This document shows positions 43,948 through 52,746 of a stretch of DNA of 64,000 nucleotides, one piece after another (within the stretch, counting starts at the first letter, position 1; each line of letters starts with the position of its first letter). The position numbers and the translations under genes are program-made. Source of the DNA: Pseudomonas sp. v388 (GTDB lineage: Bacteria; Pseudomonadota; Gammaproteobacteria; Pseudomonadales; Pseudomonadaceae); the NCBI RefSeq assembly GCF_003935425.1, contig NZ_RHQN01000003.1, positions 62,001-126,000 of the forward strand, given 5' to 3'. Below the pieces are notes generated by a model, which was not told the DNA's origin, did not search any database, and saw nothing but the letters and a program-made list of their open reading frames with translations.

Positions 43948-46029
43948 ATGAAGCACCTGATCCCAAGTACCGCCCTTGCGCTGGTCGTCGGCCTCGGCCT
44001 GCTGCCGATGTCGTCGAGCACCTTTGCCGCCAACAGCTGGGACAAGCTTCAGCCTGACCGCGACGAAGTGGTCGCCAGCCTCAATGTGGTCGAGCTGCTC
44101 AAGCGCCATCACTACAGCAAGCCCCCGCTGGACGACAAACGCTCGGCCATCATCTACCAGAGCTACCTCAAGCTGCTGGACCCGGCGCGCAGCTACTTCC
44201 TGGCCAGCGACATCGCCGAGTTCGACAAGTGGCAGACCCAGTTCGACGACTTCCTCAAGAGCGGCGACCTGAACCCGGGCTTCACCATCTACAAGCGTTA
44301 CCTGGACCGCATCAAGGCGCGTCTGGATTTCGCCCTGGCCGAATTGAACAAAGGTGTCGACAAGCTCGATTTCACTGCCAAGGAAACCTTGCTGGTGGAT
44401 CGCAAGGACGCTGCCTGGGCCAAGAGCACCGCCGAACTGGACGACCTGTGGCGCAAGCGCGTCAAGGATGAAGTCCTGCGCCTGAAGATTGCCGGCAAAG
44501 ATCCGGCCAAGATCCAGGAAACCCTGACCAAGCGCTACAAGAATCAGATGGCGCGTCTGAACCAGACCCGCGCCGAAGATATCTTCCAGGCGTATATCAA
44601 CACGTTCGCCATGTCCTACGATCCGCACACCAATTACCTGTCCCCGGACAGTGCGGAGAACTTCGACATCAACATGAGCCTGTCGCTGGAAGGCATTGGC
44701 GCGGTGTTGCAGAGCGATAACGACAACGTGAAGATCGTCCGGCTGGTGCCGGCAGGTCCCGCGGCCAAGACCAAGCAGGTCGCCCCGGCCGACAAGATCG
44801 TCGCCGTCGCCCAGGGCGACAAGGAAATGGTCGATGTCATCGGCTGGCGCCTGGACGAAGTGGTCAAGCTGATCCGCGGCCCGAAAGGCTCGGTGGTACG
44901 CCTGGAAATCATCCCGGCCAGCAATGCGCCGAATGATCAGACCACCAAAGTGGTGGCGATCACTCGCGAAGCGGTCAAGCTCGAAGAGCAGGCGGCCAAG
45001 AAATCCATCCTGCATATCAATCAGGACGGGCGCGACTACAAGCTGGGGGTCATCGATATCCCGGCCTTCTATCTGGACTTCAAGGCCTATCGCGCCGGTG
45101 ATCCGGAGTACAAGAGCACGACCCGTGACGTGAAGAAACTGCTGACCGAGCTGCAGGCCGAGAAGGTCGACGGCGTGGTGCTGGATCTGCGCAACAACGG
45201 TGGCGGCTCGCTGCAGGAAGCCACCGAGCTGACCAGCCTGTTCATCGACAAAGGCCCGACCGTGCTGGTGCGCAATGCGGACGGCAAGGTCGACGTACTC
45301 GAGGATGAAGCCCAGGGCGCGTTCTACAAGGGGCCGATGGCGTTGCTGGTCAACCGCCTGTCCGCCTCGGCGTCGGAGATTTTCGCCGGCGCCATGCAGG
45401 ACTACCATCGCGCGCTGGTCATCGGTGGCCAGACCTTCGGCAAGGGCACGGTGCAGACCATCCAGCCGCTCAACCACGGCGAACTGAAGCTGACCCTGGC
45501 CAAGTTCTACCGGGTTTCCGGCCAGAGCACCCAGCATCAGGGCGTGGTGCCGGATATCACTTATCCGTCGTTGATCGACACCAAGGAGATCGGTGAAAGC
45601 GCCTTGCCCGAAGCCATGCCGTGGGACAGCATCCGCCCGGCGATCCGTCCAGCGGTCGACCCGTTCAAGCCGTTCCTGGCCCAGCTGCAAACCCGCCATG
45701 ACACGCGCACGGCCAAGAACGCCGAGTTCGTGTTCATCGAAGATCGTCTGGCGCTGGCCAAGCAGTTGATGAACGAGAAGACGGTCAGCCTCAACGAAGC
45801 GGATCGCCGTGCCGAGCACGCTTCCATCGAAGGCAAGCAGCTGGCGCTGGAAAACACTCGCCGCAAGGCCAAGGGTGAAGAGCCGCTCAAGGAACTGAAG
45901 AAAGAAGACGAAGACGCCCTGCCGGTGGAAGACGAAAAGACCAAGCCCGAGGACGACGCCTACCTGGCCGAGACCGGGCGCATTCTGATCGACTATCTGG
46001 GCCTGAGCGCTTCGGTAGCAAAGAAGTAA
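43948..46029 (+). CDS. prc: Carboxy-terminal (tail-specific) protease Prc
   Basis: 693 residues with a Sec signal (MKHLIPSTALALVVGLGLLPMSSSTFAA). An N-terminal helical domain leads to a PDZ domain about 235-320 and the S41 catalytic core NRLSASASEI..FGKGTVQ. Ser474 and Lys499 form the dyad with the 25-residue spacing of E. coli Prc. A DUF3340-type C-terminal region follows. It degrades periplasmic proteins with non-polar C-termini. In P. aeruginosa its homologue (AlgO) takes part in MucA/AlgU control. The next in-frame ATG upstream (43915) is also possible. Neither has a clear ribosome site. Confidence 0.93.
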   Translation: MKHLIPSTALALVVGLGLLPMSSSTFAANSWDKLQPDRDEVVASLNVVELLKRHHYSKPPLDDKRSAIIYQSYLKLLDPARSYFLASDIAEFDKWQTQFDDFLKSGDLNPGFTIYKRYLDRIKARLDFALAELNKGVDKLDFTAKETLLVDRKDAAWAKSTAELDDLWRKRVKDEVLRLKIAGKDPAKIQETLTKRYKNQMARLNQTRAEDIFQAYINTFAMSYDPHTNYLSPDSAENFDINMSLSLEGIGAVLQSDNDNVKIVRLVPAGPAAKTKQVAPADKIVAVAQGDKEMVDVIGWRLDEVVKLIRGPKGSVVRLEIIPASNAPNDQTTKVVAITREAVKLEEQAAKKSILHINQDGRDYKLGVIDIPAFYLDFKAYRAGDPEYKSTTRDVKKLLTELQAEKVDGVVLDLRNNGGGSLQEATELTSLFIDKGPTVLVRNADGKVDVLEDEAQGAFYKGPMALLVNRLSASASEIFAGAMQDYHRALVIGGQTFGKGTVQTIQPLNHGELKLTLAKFYRVSGQSTQHQGVVPDITYPSLIDTKEIGESALPEAMPWDSIRPAIRPAVDPFKPFLAQLQTRHDTRTAKNAEFVFIEDRLALAKQLMNEKTVSLNEADRRAEHASIEGKQLALENTRRKAKGEEPLKELKKEDEDALPVEDEKTKPEDDAYLAETGRILIDYLGLSASVAKK

Positions 46030-46098
46030 GGCAGCAAGACTAATGGCTAATTAATGGCAAACGTCATTAAACAGTCATGAATCTGTCGTGAAATAGAG

Positions 46099-46130
46099 GG
46101 GCTGGCGCCAGGCGCGCAGCCCTTTTTTTT
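46099..46130 (+). terminator. Rho-independent terminator of prc
   Basis: GGGCTGGCG, a short loop, CGCGCAGCCC (one bulge), then T8. About 70 bases after the stop. Confidence 0.85.
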
Positions 46131-46146
46131 ACGCATCGAGATCACC

Positions 46147-47919
46147 ATGCCCCTGACTGAGCAGTTGAGCACACTGAGTTCTATCCTGGTCCGCAGTGAT
46201 TTGCACAGCCTGTTCCAACCGATTGTGTCGATCTCGGAGCGACGCATCCTGGGCTATGAAGCACTGACGCGCGGCCCATCCAACAGCCCGTTGCATTCGC
46301 CCCTCAACCTGTTCGCCGCCGCCCGCCAGGCCGGCCGTCTGAGCGAACTGGAACTGACCTGCCGGGAAAGTGCCTGCCGGCGTTTCAGCCAGCAGAAACT
46401 GCCCGGCAAACTGTTTCTCAACGTCTCTCCTGAATCGCTGCTGGAAATCGCTCACCCGCCGGGGCGCACCCTGGAGATGCTGCGCCGCTACGGCATTGCG
46501 CCAAAGAACGTGGTCATCGAACTGACCGAACAGATGCCGACCGACGACGTCGAGCTGCTCTACAACGCCTTGCACCACTATCGCGACATGGGGTTTTCCA
46601 TCGCGCTGGATGATCTGGGAGCCGGCTATTCCAGCCTGCGCTTGTGGTCGGAGCTGCGTCCGGACTATGTGAAGATCGACCGGCACTTCATCGACGGTAT
46701 CCATCAGGACGCGGTCAAGCGCGAGTTCGTCGGTTCCATGCTGCAAATGGCCAGGGCCTCGCGAGCCACCGTGATCGCCGAAGGCATCGAGCTGGCGGAA
46801 GAACTGGCGGTGCTGACTGAAATGGGCGTCGATCTGGTGCAGGGCTACCTGCTTGCCAGACCCCAGGAGCGGCCGCCCCGCGAGGCAAATGCCATTCTGC
46901 CCAAGATCGAAGTGGCCAGTGCCCCGCTGAACGAGGAAGCGGCGGACTTAGGCGCCCTGCTCAACCCCCAGCCTTCGGTAAGCCGGAACACACCCACCGC
47001 CCAGGTGTTGGAGGCATTTCGCAAGCAGGCCAACCTCAATTCCCTGGCCGTGCTGGGCGAAGACGACCGGCCCTGCGGCATCGTGCACCGCCATTCCCTG
47101 TCCGAAGCGTTGCTCAAGCCATTCGGCACCGAGCTGTTTGCCCGTAAACCGATCAGCCGACTGATGAGCGAGGATTTCCTGGCCGTTGAATTGAGCCAGT
47201 CGCTGCAGCAGGTCAGCCGCCTGCTGACCAGCCGTGCGCGGCAGCGGATCGAAGAAGACTTCATCATTACCCAGGGCGGCGCGTATCTGGGTCTGGGTCG
47301 GGTCATCGATGTGTTGAAGCTGATCACCGAGCTCAAGATCCAGCAGGCCCGCTACGCCAACCCGCTCACCCTGCTGCCCGGCAATGTGCCCATCCAGCAG
47401 TGCCTGACACGTCTGTTGCAACAGGAGCGCGAGTCGATGATCTGTTACGTGGACATCGACAGCTTCAAGCCTTTCAATGACATCTACGGCTACGCTCGCG
47501 GCGACGAAGTGCTGTTGTGTCTGGCGCAGTGCCTGAGCGACCGCATCGATCCGAGCCGCGACTTCGTCGGGCATATCGGCGGCGATGATTTTCTGATGGT
47601 GCTTGGCTTCGAAGACTGGGAGAAACGCCTGCATCACTTGCTGGAGGACTTCCAGAATCAATGCCGGCGCTTCTATCGCGCAGAGCATCTGGAATCAGGC
47701 TGCTTCACCGCCCTTAACCGCCAGGGCCAGCGTCAGGAATTCCCGCTGCTGTCGCTGTCGATTGGTGTGGTGCACCTGCAACAGCACAGCTGCAAGCAGG
47801 TCGATGCCGGGCAGTTGGCGGACCTGGCCTCGCAGGCCAAGCATTTTGCCAAGGACGTGCCCGGCGCCAGCATTCATATGATCGACGCCGGGCGACTGGA
47901 CCTGCTGGTCGGCGCCTGA
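46147..47919 (+). CDS. EAL - CBS pair - GGDEF cyclic-di-GMP signalling protein
   Basis: 590 residues. An N-terminal EAL domain (about 10-240) keeps YEALTRG, ELTEQ, LDDLGAGYSSL, KIDRHFIDG and EGIELAEEL, so phosphodiesterase residues appear intact. Two CBS-like segments (about 275-400) follow. The C-terminal GGDEF-type domain has DIDSFKPFNDIYGYARGDEVL and the active-site loop GGDDF in place of GGDEF or GGEEF, so cyclase activity is doubtful. No membrane helices, so it is a soluble regulator. The order EAL-CBS-GGDEF is an unusual but conserved Pseudomonas type next to prc. It probably lowers c-di-GMP in response to a nucleotide bound by the CBS pair. Confidence 0.9.
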   Translation: MPLTEQLSTLSSILVRSDLHSLFQPIVSISERRILGYEALTRGPSNSPLHSPLNLFAAARQAGRLSELELTCRESACRRFSQQKLPGKLFLNVSPESLLEIAHPPGRTLEMLRRYGIAPKNVVIELTEQMPTDDVELLYNALHHYRDMGFSIALDDLGAGYSSLRLWSELRPDYVKIDRHFIDGIHQDAVKREFVGSMLQMARASRATVIAEGIELAEELAVLTEMGVDLVQGYLLARPQERPPREANAILPKIEVASAPLNEEAADLGALLNPQPSVSRNTPTAQVLEAFRKQANLNSLAVLGEDDRPCGIVHRHSLSEALLKPFGTELFARKPISRLMSEDFLAVELSQSLQQVSRLLTSRARQRIEEDFIITQGGAYLGLGRVIDVLKLITELKIQQARYANPLTLLPGNVPIQQCLTRLLQQERESMICYVDIDSFKPFNDIYGYARGDEVLLCLAQCLSDRIDPSRDFVGHIGGDDFLMVLGFEDWEKRLHHLLEDFQNQCRRFYRAEHLESGCFTALNRQGQRQEFPLLSLSIGVVHLQQHSCKQVDAGQLADLASQAKHFAKDVPGASIHMIDAGRLDLLVGA

Positions 47920-47924
47920 CGCGC

Positions 47925-48323
47925 TTACTCCTCAGGTGGCGTGGCGGACCCTTGCTGGTCTGCGGCTTCCGGATAGCTGTACTCGAACACCCGCACCACT
48001 TCCGAGGCATGCCAGGAGGCAGCGGCGATGCCATCCGACGGCCCGGAGAACCGACCCAGACGTTCAACACATTCGAAAAAGCCGGTGCGCGGCAGGCGGC
48101 TGGCGCCCTGGCTGATGACCAACGAACTGCGCAGCGGCTGCTCGGCACGCGCGTCGATGGCTGCCAGGTGTTCCAGGGCGGCGGTGAGCGTCTGCATGGC
48201 GGGTGACGGCAACTGCAGGCGTTCCAGCAAGGCCCGGTACGTCACCAGATGGCGCTGACGGCGTGCATGATCCAACTCGGCGAGCAATCCGTCCCAGTGC
48301 TGGCGACTGATACGCACGCTCAT
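47925..48323 (-). CDS. Hypothetical protein coupled to the HTH gene
   Basis: 132 residues, helical N-terminal half (HWDGLLAELDHARRQRHLVTYRALLERL), a middle LAAIDARAEQPLRSSLVISQ, then RTGFFECVERLGRF and a low-complexity end. I do not recognise it. The start overlaps the HTH regulator stop in ATGA, so translation is coupled. It may be a partner of that regulator. The stop is six bases from the end of the convergent EAL gene. Confidence 0.75.
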   Translation of the reverse strand: MSVRISRQHWDGLLAELDHARRQRHLVTYRALLERLQLPSPAMQTLTAALEHLAAIDARAEQPLRSSLVISQGASRLPRTGFFECVERLGRFSGPSDGIAAASWHASEVVRVFEYSYPEAADQQGSATPPEE

Positions 48324-48661
48324 GCCTCACCTCGCCAGCCGGGAACACCCAATTCCCAGGCCAGGCTGCGCTTGATCGCAGCGTCCGGGTCACGGGTGCC
48401 GTTTTCGATCAGTTCAAGATACGACGGGCTGATCCCCACGGTGCGCGCCAGTTGGGCCAGTTCCAGCCCTTTGGCAGTGCGCAGTGCGCTGAGTTGGTCC
48501 AATCCGGGCCTTGGTGCTTCGTCCGACGGACGAGCCGTTGCGGTGGGGCCGGACGACGCCGGTTCGCCCTGACCCGCGGCCCGCAAGAGCGCCTGATAGT
48601 GAGCCCATGGCAGCACAGCGTATTCCGGCTCTCCATCACGCGAGATCACTTGTAGATCCAT
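48320..48661 (-). CDS. XRE-type helix-turn-helix protein with antitoxin-like N-terminus
   Basis: 113 residues. Residues 1-27 (LQVISRDGEPEYAVLPWAHYQALL) resemble the short N-terminal segment seen in Phd-like and some XRE antitoxins. Residues about 55-110 are an HTH_3 domain (LRTAKGLELAQLARTVGISPSYLELIENGTRDPD). GGGGGAG just before the ATG at 48661 supports this start. It is followed by an overlapping 132-residue gene. An operon regulator or an antitoxin-like protein are both possible. The partner shows no known toxin motif. Confidence 0.8.
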   Translation of the reverse strand: MDLQVISRDGEPEYAVLPWAHYQALLRAAGQGEPASSGPTATARPSDEAPRPGLDQLSALRTAKGLELAQLARTVGISPSYLELIENGTRDPDAAIKRSLAWELGVPGWRGEA

Positions 48662-48791
48662 ACACTCCCCCTTGCTGGTCACTAGCTTGTTCCAGATAGG
48701 TCTGCTCCAGATGCTGGCATCTTAACAGTGGATCGACGTCGCAGGGGGCACAACCAGCTTGCAGCGCCCCGCGCCCTTTTGACACACGGGC

Positions 48792-49244
48792 TCAATGCCG
48801 GCCTTTTTCCTGCTCCAGAAGTGCCGGATTATCGGGCAGCCGTTCGACCACCACCAGTTTCTCCGGCGGCTGGCGCTCACGCCAGGCGCGGAACGCATCG
48901 AGTTCATCGGTCAGGTGTTTCATGATCCAGGCCAGCACTGCGATGTCATCGAACATGCCCAGGCCCGGAATCCAGTCGGGTATGGCGTCCAGCGGGCTGA
49001 GGAAGTACATCAGGCCCGCCACAATCGACAGCAGCGACTTGGCGCTGATGTCCCGATACTCGCCGCGCCAGTACGCCAGGCACAAGGCCTGCAACAGCCG
49101 CAAATCATCCTTGATGCGCCCCAGACGGCTGCCTTCGCTGGCTCCCTTGCGGGCCACGGCGAACAGCAGTGCGGGCAGTCGGCCCGCAGCCAGCACACGC
49201 CTGGCGCCCGGAAGGTAACGAATAAGATTCCATGGTGCTTTCAT
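48792..49244 (-). CDS. YkvA family protein (DUF1232)
   Basis: 150 residues. The DUF1232 core is FLSPLDAIPDWIPGLGMFDDIAVLAWI, preceded by SLLSIVAGLMY. This short membrane-associated family has unknown function. The ATG at 49244 is chosen because GGGAG overlaps the alternative ATG four codons upstream. The start lies before a gene-free region holding inverted DnaA-box sequences. Confidence 0.87.
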   Translation of the reverse strand: MKAPWNLIRYLPGARRVLAAGRLPALLFAVARKGASEGSRLGRIKDDLRLLQALCLAYWRGEYRDISAKSLLSIVAGLMYFLSPLDAIPDWIPGLGMFDDIAVLAWIMKHLTDELDAFRAWRERQPPEKLVVVERLPDNPALLEQEKGRH

Positions 49245-49312
49245 GTTCACTCCCATCCAGTAAGTTGGTTCCAGGCCGGATCATGGCCCTGTCAGGCCGT
49301 GTCGGCTTACGC

Positions 49313-49345
49313 CAAGGTTATCCACATTAATTGTGGATAACCTTG
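49313..49345. promoter_or_regulatory. Inverted pair of perfect DnaA boxes
   Basis: CAAGGTTATCCACA, centre TTAAT, TGTGGATAACCTTG: a 14-bp perfect inverted repeat. Each arm holds the consensus DnaA box TTATCCACA (49318-49326, and its complement at 49332-49340). It is in the 394-bp gap between ykvA and the FKBP gene. No AT-rich unwinding region or further boxes are visible nearby, so this is not oriC. Confidence 0.7.
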
Positions 49346-49373
49346 TGAACAGCACCCGCTTTTGCCTCTGAAC

Positions 49374-49414
49374 CGCCCGTTTTACGGGGCTCGATGTCAA
49401 ATCGGGCGTTTTTT
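49374..49414 (+). terminator. Plus-strand terminator with no annotated upstream gene
   Basis: CGCCCG...CGGGCG followed by T6 (49409-49414). Within the 23-base loop a second stem, CCCGT-TTT-ACGGG, overlaps the left arm. No plus-strand gene ends upstream since 47919, so it may end a small RNA starting in 49250-49330. Confidence 0.5.
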
Positions 49415-49591
49415 ACTCACATAAAAAATCCTACGAAATCGTTGACTTAGCGGCGTTTTAGCCCTAATCCGCGCATCCGGCCGGACTGTCCGACAATCCG
49501 CACCTTGGCGGCGCCCGAGGCAAGCAGCCTGATGGCTGTGCCTATAGGTTGACTATGCATCATGCCAAGCGTTCGCCAAATCCTGCGGATA

Positions 49592-49619
49592 CAAAAACGC
49601 CCTGTCCAGGACAGGGCGT
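49592..49619 (-). terminator. Rho-independent terminator of the FKBP gene
   Basis: Minus strand: CGCCCTGTCC, then GGACAGGGCG with a very short loop, followed by T5. It begins 20 bases after the stop. Confidence 0.9.
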
Positions 49620-49638
49620 CGATGCAGCCAGGCGACAG

Positions 49639-50382
49639 TTACTGCTTGGCGGGTGCCGATTCTTCAGCTTCCGGAGCTGGAGCCGCGGCTGGATCCTTGA
49701 TGCCCAGCAGTTCCAGGTCAAAGACCAGAACCGAGTTGGCAGGAATCATCGGGCTTGGGCTCTGCGCGCCGTAGGCCAGATCAGCTGGAATGAACAGCTT
49801 GATCTTCTCGCCGACGTGCATCAGTTGCAGGCCCTCGACCCAACCCGGAATCACGCCGCCAACCGGCAGATCGATCGGGCTGCCGCGCTCGACGGAGCTG
49901 TCGAACACCTTGCCGTCGGTCAGTTTGCCTTCGTAGTGAACGGTCACCACATCGGTCGCCTTGGGCTGAGCGCCGTCGGCCTTCTTGACGATTTGATACT
50001 GCAGACCGGAAGCGGTGGTGACCACACCCTCCTTCTTGCCGTTCTCTTCGAGGAATTTCTTGCCGGCCGCTGCCGACTCTTCGCTCAGCTTGGCCATGCG
50101 CTCTTCGGCACGCTTCTGCAGCGCGGCGAAGGCCTCGACCAGTTCTTCATCCTTGAGCTTCTGCTCTTTCTTGCCGACGGCATCTTCGATACCCAGGGCC
50201 ACGGCCTTGGAGTCGAGGTCGTCCATGCCTTCCTGTGCCAGGCTCTTGCCCATGTTCAGGCCGATGCCGTAGGAGGCTTTCTGTGCAGGACTCTTCAGCT
50301 CAACGGTGCTGGCTTGCTTGTCACAACCTGCGAGTACCAGACCGACCAGGGCAATCGCCGCTGCCAACCGATGCTGTTTCAT
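49639..50382 (-). CDS. FKBP-type peptidyl-prolyl isomerase, lipoprotein (FkpA/Mip-like)
   Basis: 247 residues. A lipoprotein signal ends LVLAGC (Cys20). An N-terminal helical dimerisation domain (about 30-120, [13 protein letters not shown]) is followed by an FKBP domain (about 125-225: [34 protein letters not shown] and FIPADLAYG). An Ala/Glu/Pro-rich tail closes it. It catalyses prolyl isomerisation and acts as chaperone in the periplasm. AAGGA lies seven bases before the ATG at 50382. Its own terminator follows, so it is monocistronic. Confidence 0.93.
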   Translation of the reverse strand: MKQHRLAAAIALVGLVLAGCDKQASTVELKSPAQKASYGIGLNMGKSLAQEGMDDLDSKAVALGIEDAVGKKEQKLKDEELVEAFAALQKRAEERMAKLSEESAAAGKKFLEENGKKEGVVTTASGLQYQIVKKADGAQPKATDVVTVHYEGKLTDGKVFDSSVERGSPIDLPVGGVIPGWVEGLQLMHVGEKIKLFIPADLAYGAQSPSPMIPANSVLVFDLELLGIKDPAAAPAPEAEESAPAKQ

Positions 50383-50541
50383 GCTAATTCCTTGTTCATG
50401 CGCCAATAGGGCAAACGAGTAAAGCCGCGAGCTTATCAGGCTGCCGCGATCAATGGCTACCGGCATGAGAGGCACAAAACCCCGATAAGTTCAGGTATCC
50501 CAACGGTTTTCCGCCGCAGGCGCGCATTGTTCAGTCGCAGT

Positions 50542-51456
50542 TCAGTTTGTCGGCGCGGCGACCTGATCCAGATGGGCAAACCGTTCCACCAGAAAATCGA
50601 TCAGGCAGCGGACCCGCGCCGACAGATGCAACTGCTGGGGATAGACCGCGTAGACATCGGCGCGGGTGGGTGTCTGATCCTCGAGCACCAGGCGCAGGCG
50701 ACCGCTGCGCACATAGCGGGCGATGTCCCACTCGGCCCGCAGCAGTATTCCGTAGCCCTCCAGTGCCCAGTTGAGCGCCACTTCGCCGTCGTTGCAGCCC
50801 AGAGCGCCATGAACCTTCACATTCTGCGTGCGCTCGCCGTGGGTAAAGCTCCAGACGCCATAAGGCGTTTCGTTCTGGCGCAGGAAAATGCAGTTGTGCT
50901 GCGGCAGATCGGCCAGCCGTTCCGGGGTGCCGAACTTTTCCAGGTACAGCGGCGATGCGCACAGCAGGCGCCGATTGGAGGCGATCTTGCGAGCGTGAAA
51001 AGCGGCGTCCGGAAGCGTGCCGAAGCGAATGCCCAGGTCAAAGCCATGGGCCGCCAGATCCAGCGGGTGATCGCTGATCTCCAGCTGGATCTGGACTTCG
51101 GGGTAACGGGCAAAGAACGCTGCCAGCGCCGGGCCGATATGGCGCCGTCCGAAGCCCAGCGAAGCGTTGACCCTGATCAGCCCTTTGGGGTTGGCGCTGG
51201 TGCTGTTGATCAACTGCTCCACTTCATCGATCTGGGTGATGATTCGCGCCGCATGGCTGAAGTACAACTCGCCTTCGGCGGTCAGGCTCATCGACCGGGT
51301 GGTGCGGTGGACCAGCCGCGTCCCGAGCCGCGCCTCCAGTTGACTCAGCCGCTTGCTCACCGCCGGTGGCGTGACCCCCAGCTCCCGCGCCGCAGCAGTC
51401 AGGCTGCCGTGCTTGGCCAGCAGATGAAAAAACACAAGATCCTGGGTCTTATTCAT
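50542..51456 (-). CDS. LysR family transcriptional regulator of the tartrate/malate locus
   Basis: 304 residues. An N-terminal winged HTH (FFHLLAKHGSLTAAARELGVTPPAVSKRLSQLEARLGTRL) and the CrgA-like LysR ligand domain (ASLGFGRRHIGPALAAF). It is divergent from the tartrate dehydrogenase and dctA genes with a 132-bp gap. I infer that it regulates them in response to tartrate or malate, as is usual for DmlR/TtuA-type regulators. ATG at 51456 has AAGG seven bases before. The upstream 13 codons are AT-rich leader. Confidence 0.87.
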   Translation of the reverse strand: MNKTQDLVFFHLLAKHGSLTAAARELGVTPPAVSKRLSQLEARLGTRLVHRTTRSMSLTAEGELYFSHAARIITQIDEVEQLINSTSANPKGLIRVNASLGFGRRHIGPALAAFFARYPEVQIQLEISDHPLDLAAHGFDLGIRFGTLPDAAFHARKIASNRRLLCASPLYLEKFGTPERLADLPQHNCIFLRQNETPYGVWSFTHGERTQNVKVHGALGCNDGEVALNWALEGYGILLRAEWDIARYVRSGRLRLVLEDQTPTRADVYAVYPQQLHLSARVRCLIDFLVERFAHLDQVAAPTN

Positions 51457-51588
51457 TCGTAACCTTGAGTTAATGATGTAGTTCTTTCGAATCACTTATT
51501 CACTTCAAGTCACTACATATACTCCGGACACATCCTGTCGAACAGCCCGGTTCGCAGGCACAACAAAAAGCAATGCACGGAGTGAATC

Positions 51589-52644
51589 ATGACTACCTAC
51601 AAAATCGCAGCAGTACCTGGTGACGGCATCGGTGTCGAAGTGATCGCCGCTGGCGTGGAAATTCTCCAGGCGCTGTCGGCCCAGTCCGGCTTCGGCCTGG
51701 ACTTCAAACATTTCGACTGGAACTCGGACAACTACCTCAAGCACGGCCACTACATTCCCGAAGGCGGCCTGGCCGAACTCAAGACCTTCGATGCGATTTT
51801 CTTCGGCGCGGTGGGCGCGCTGAATGTTGCCGATCATATTTCCCTGTGGGGCCTGCGCCTGCCGATCTGCCAGGGCTTCGACCAATACGCCAACGTGCGC
51901 CCTGCGCGAGTGTTGCCCGGCGTGAAAAGCCCGCTGCACAACGGCCATGAAATCGACTGGGTGGTGGTGCGCGAGAACTCCGAAGGCGAGTATTCCGGCA
52001 ATGGTGGACGCGTACACCGCGGGCTGCCCGAAGAGGTTGCCACCGAGGTGTCGATCTTCACCCGGACCGGCGTCGAACGCATCCACCGCTTCGCCTTCGA
52101 GCTGGCGCGCAGCCGGCCGCGCAAGCACCTGACGCTGGTCACCAAGTCCAATGCCCAGCGCCACGGCATGGTGCTGTGGGACGAGATCTTCTATGAGGTC
52201 GCCAAGGATTTCCCGGACGTGAAGATCGACAAAGAGCTGGTGGACGCCGTGACCACGCGCATGGTGCTCAAGCCGTCGACGCTGGACGTGATCGTGGCGA
52301 CCAACCTGCACGCCGACATCTTGTCCGACCTGGCGGCCGCGTTGTCCGGCAGCCTGGGCATCGCCCCTACCGCCAACCTCAACCCGAGCCGCCAGTTTCC
52401 ATCGATGTTCGAGCCGATCCACGGTTCGGCGTTCGACATCACCGGCAAAGGCATCGCCAACCCCGTGGCGACGTTCTGGACCGCCGCGATGATGCTCGAC
52501 CATCTGGGTGAACCGGCTGCGGCCAGGACCCTGATGTCGGCCATCGAAGCAGTCACCGAAAGCGGCCTGCACACACCGGACCTGGGCGGCACGGCCACCA
52601 CCCGGCAGATCACCGACGCGGTGCTCAAGCTGATCAAGCGCTGA
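51589..52644 (+). CDS. Tartrate dehydrogenase / D-malate dehydrogenase (decarboxylating)
   Basis: 351 residues, isocitrate/isopropylmalate dehydrogenase superfamily. Begins YKIAAVPGDGIGVEVIAAG. Substrate region LRLPICQGFDQYANVRPAR, metal and catalytic motifs VVRENSEGEYSG and TKSNAQRHGMVLWDEIF, and cofactor loop EPIHGSAFDITGKGIANP. The VPGDGIG start and DQYANVRPA pattern match TtuC/DmlA-type enzymes, which use NAD+ and Mn2+ to convert tartrate or D-malate. GGAG lies six bases before the ATG. Followed by dctA, so the locus couples dicarboxylate uptake to oxidation. Confidence 0.92.
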   Translation: MTTYKIAAVPGDGIGVEVIAAGVEILQALSAQSGFGLDFKHFDWNSDNYLKHGHYIPEGGLAELKTFDAIFFGAVGALNVADHISLWGLRLPICQGFDQYANVRPARVLPGVKSPLHNGHEIDWVVVRENSEGEYSGNGGRVHRGLPEEVATEVSIFTRTGVERIHRFAFELARSRPRKHLTLVTKSNAQRHGMVLWDEIFYEVAKDFPDVKIDKELVDAVTTRMVLKPSTLDVIVATNLHADILSDLAAALSGSLGIAPTANLNPSRQFPSMFEPIHGSAFDITGKGIANPVATFWTAAMMLDHLGEPAAARTLMSAIEAVTESGLHTPDLGGTATTRQITDAVLKLIKR

Positions 52645-52746
52645 GTCGGGCCTGACCGACGCACTATCGCGGTACAACGCCCCGTAGCCCGGTCACGCGC
52701 CGGCTCCGGGGCTCTCCTGACAACAATAAAAATTCAGGACCCGATC

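Noticed and set aside
43927-45819. A 630-codon open frame on the minus strand opposite prc
   Set aside because: It lies wholly within prc, whose signal peptide, PDZ and catalytic motifs are clear. Long antisense frames are expected in high-GC DNA, and its translation shows no family features.
49313-49345. Replication origin at the paired DnaA boxes
   Set aside because: Only two boxes, no AT-rich repeats, and no dnaA, dnaN or other origin genes nearby.
52679-52712. Terminator between the tartrate dehydrogenase gene and dctA
   Set aside because: A GCCCCG/CGGGGC stem is present but there is no T-run. The genes are probably co-transcribed, so it was mentioned only in the dctA entry.
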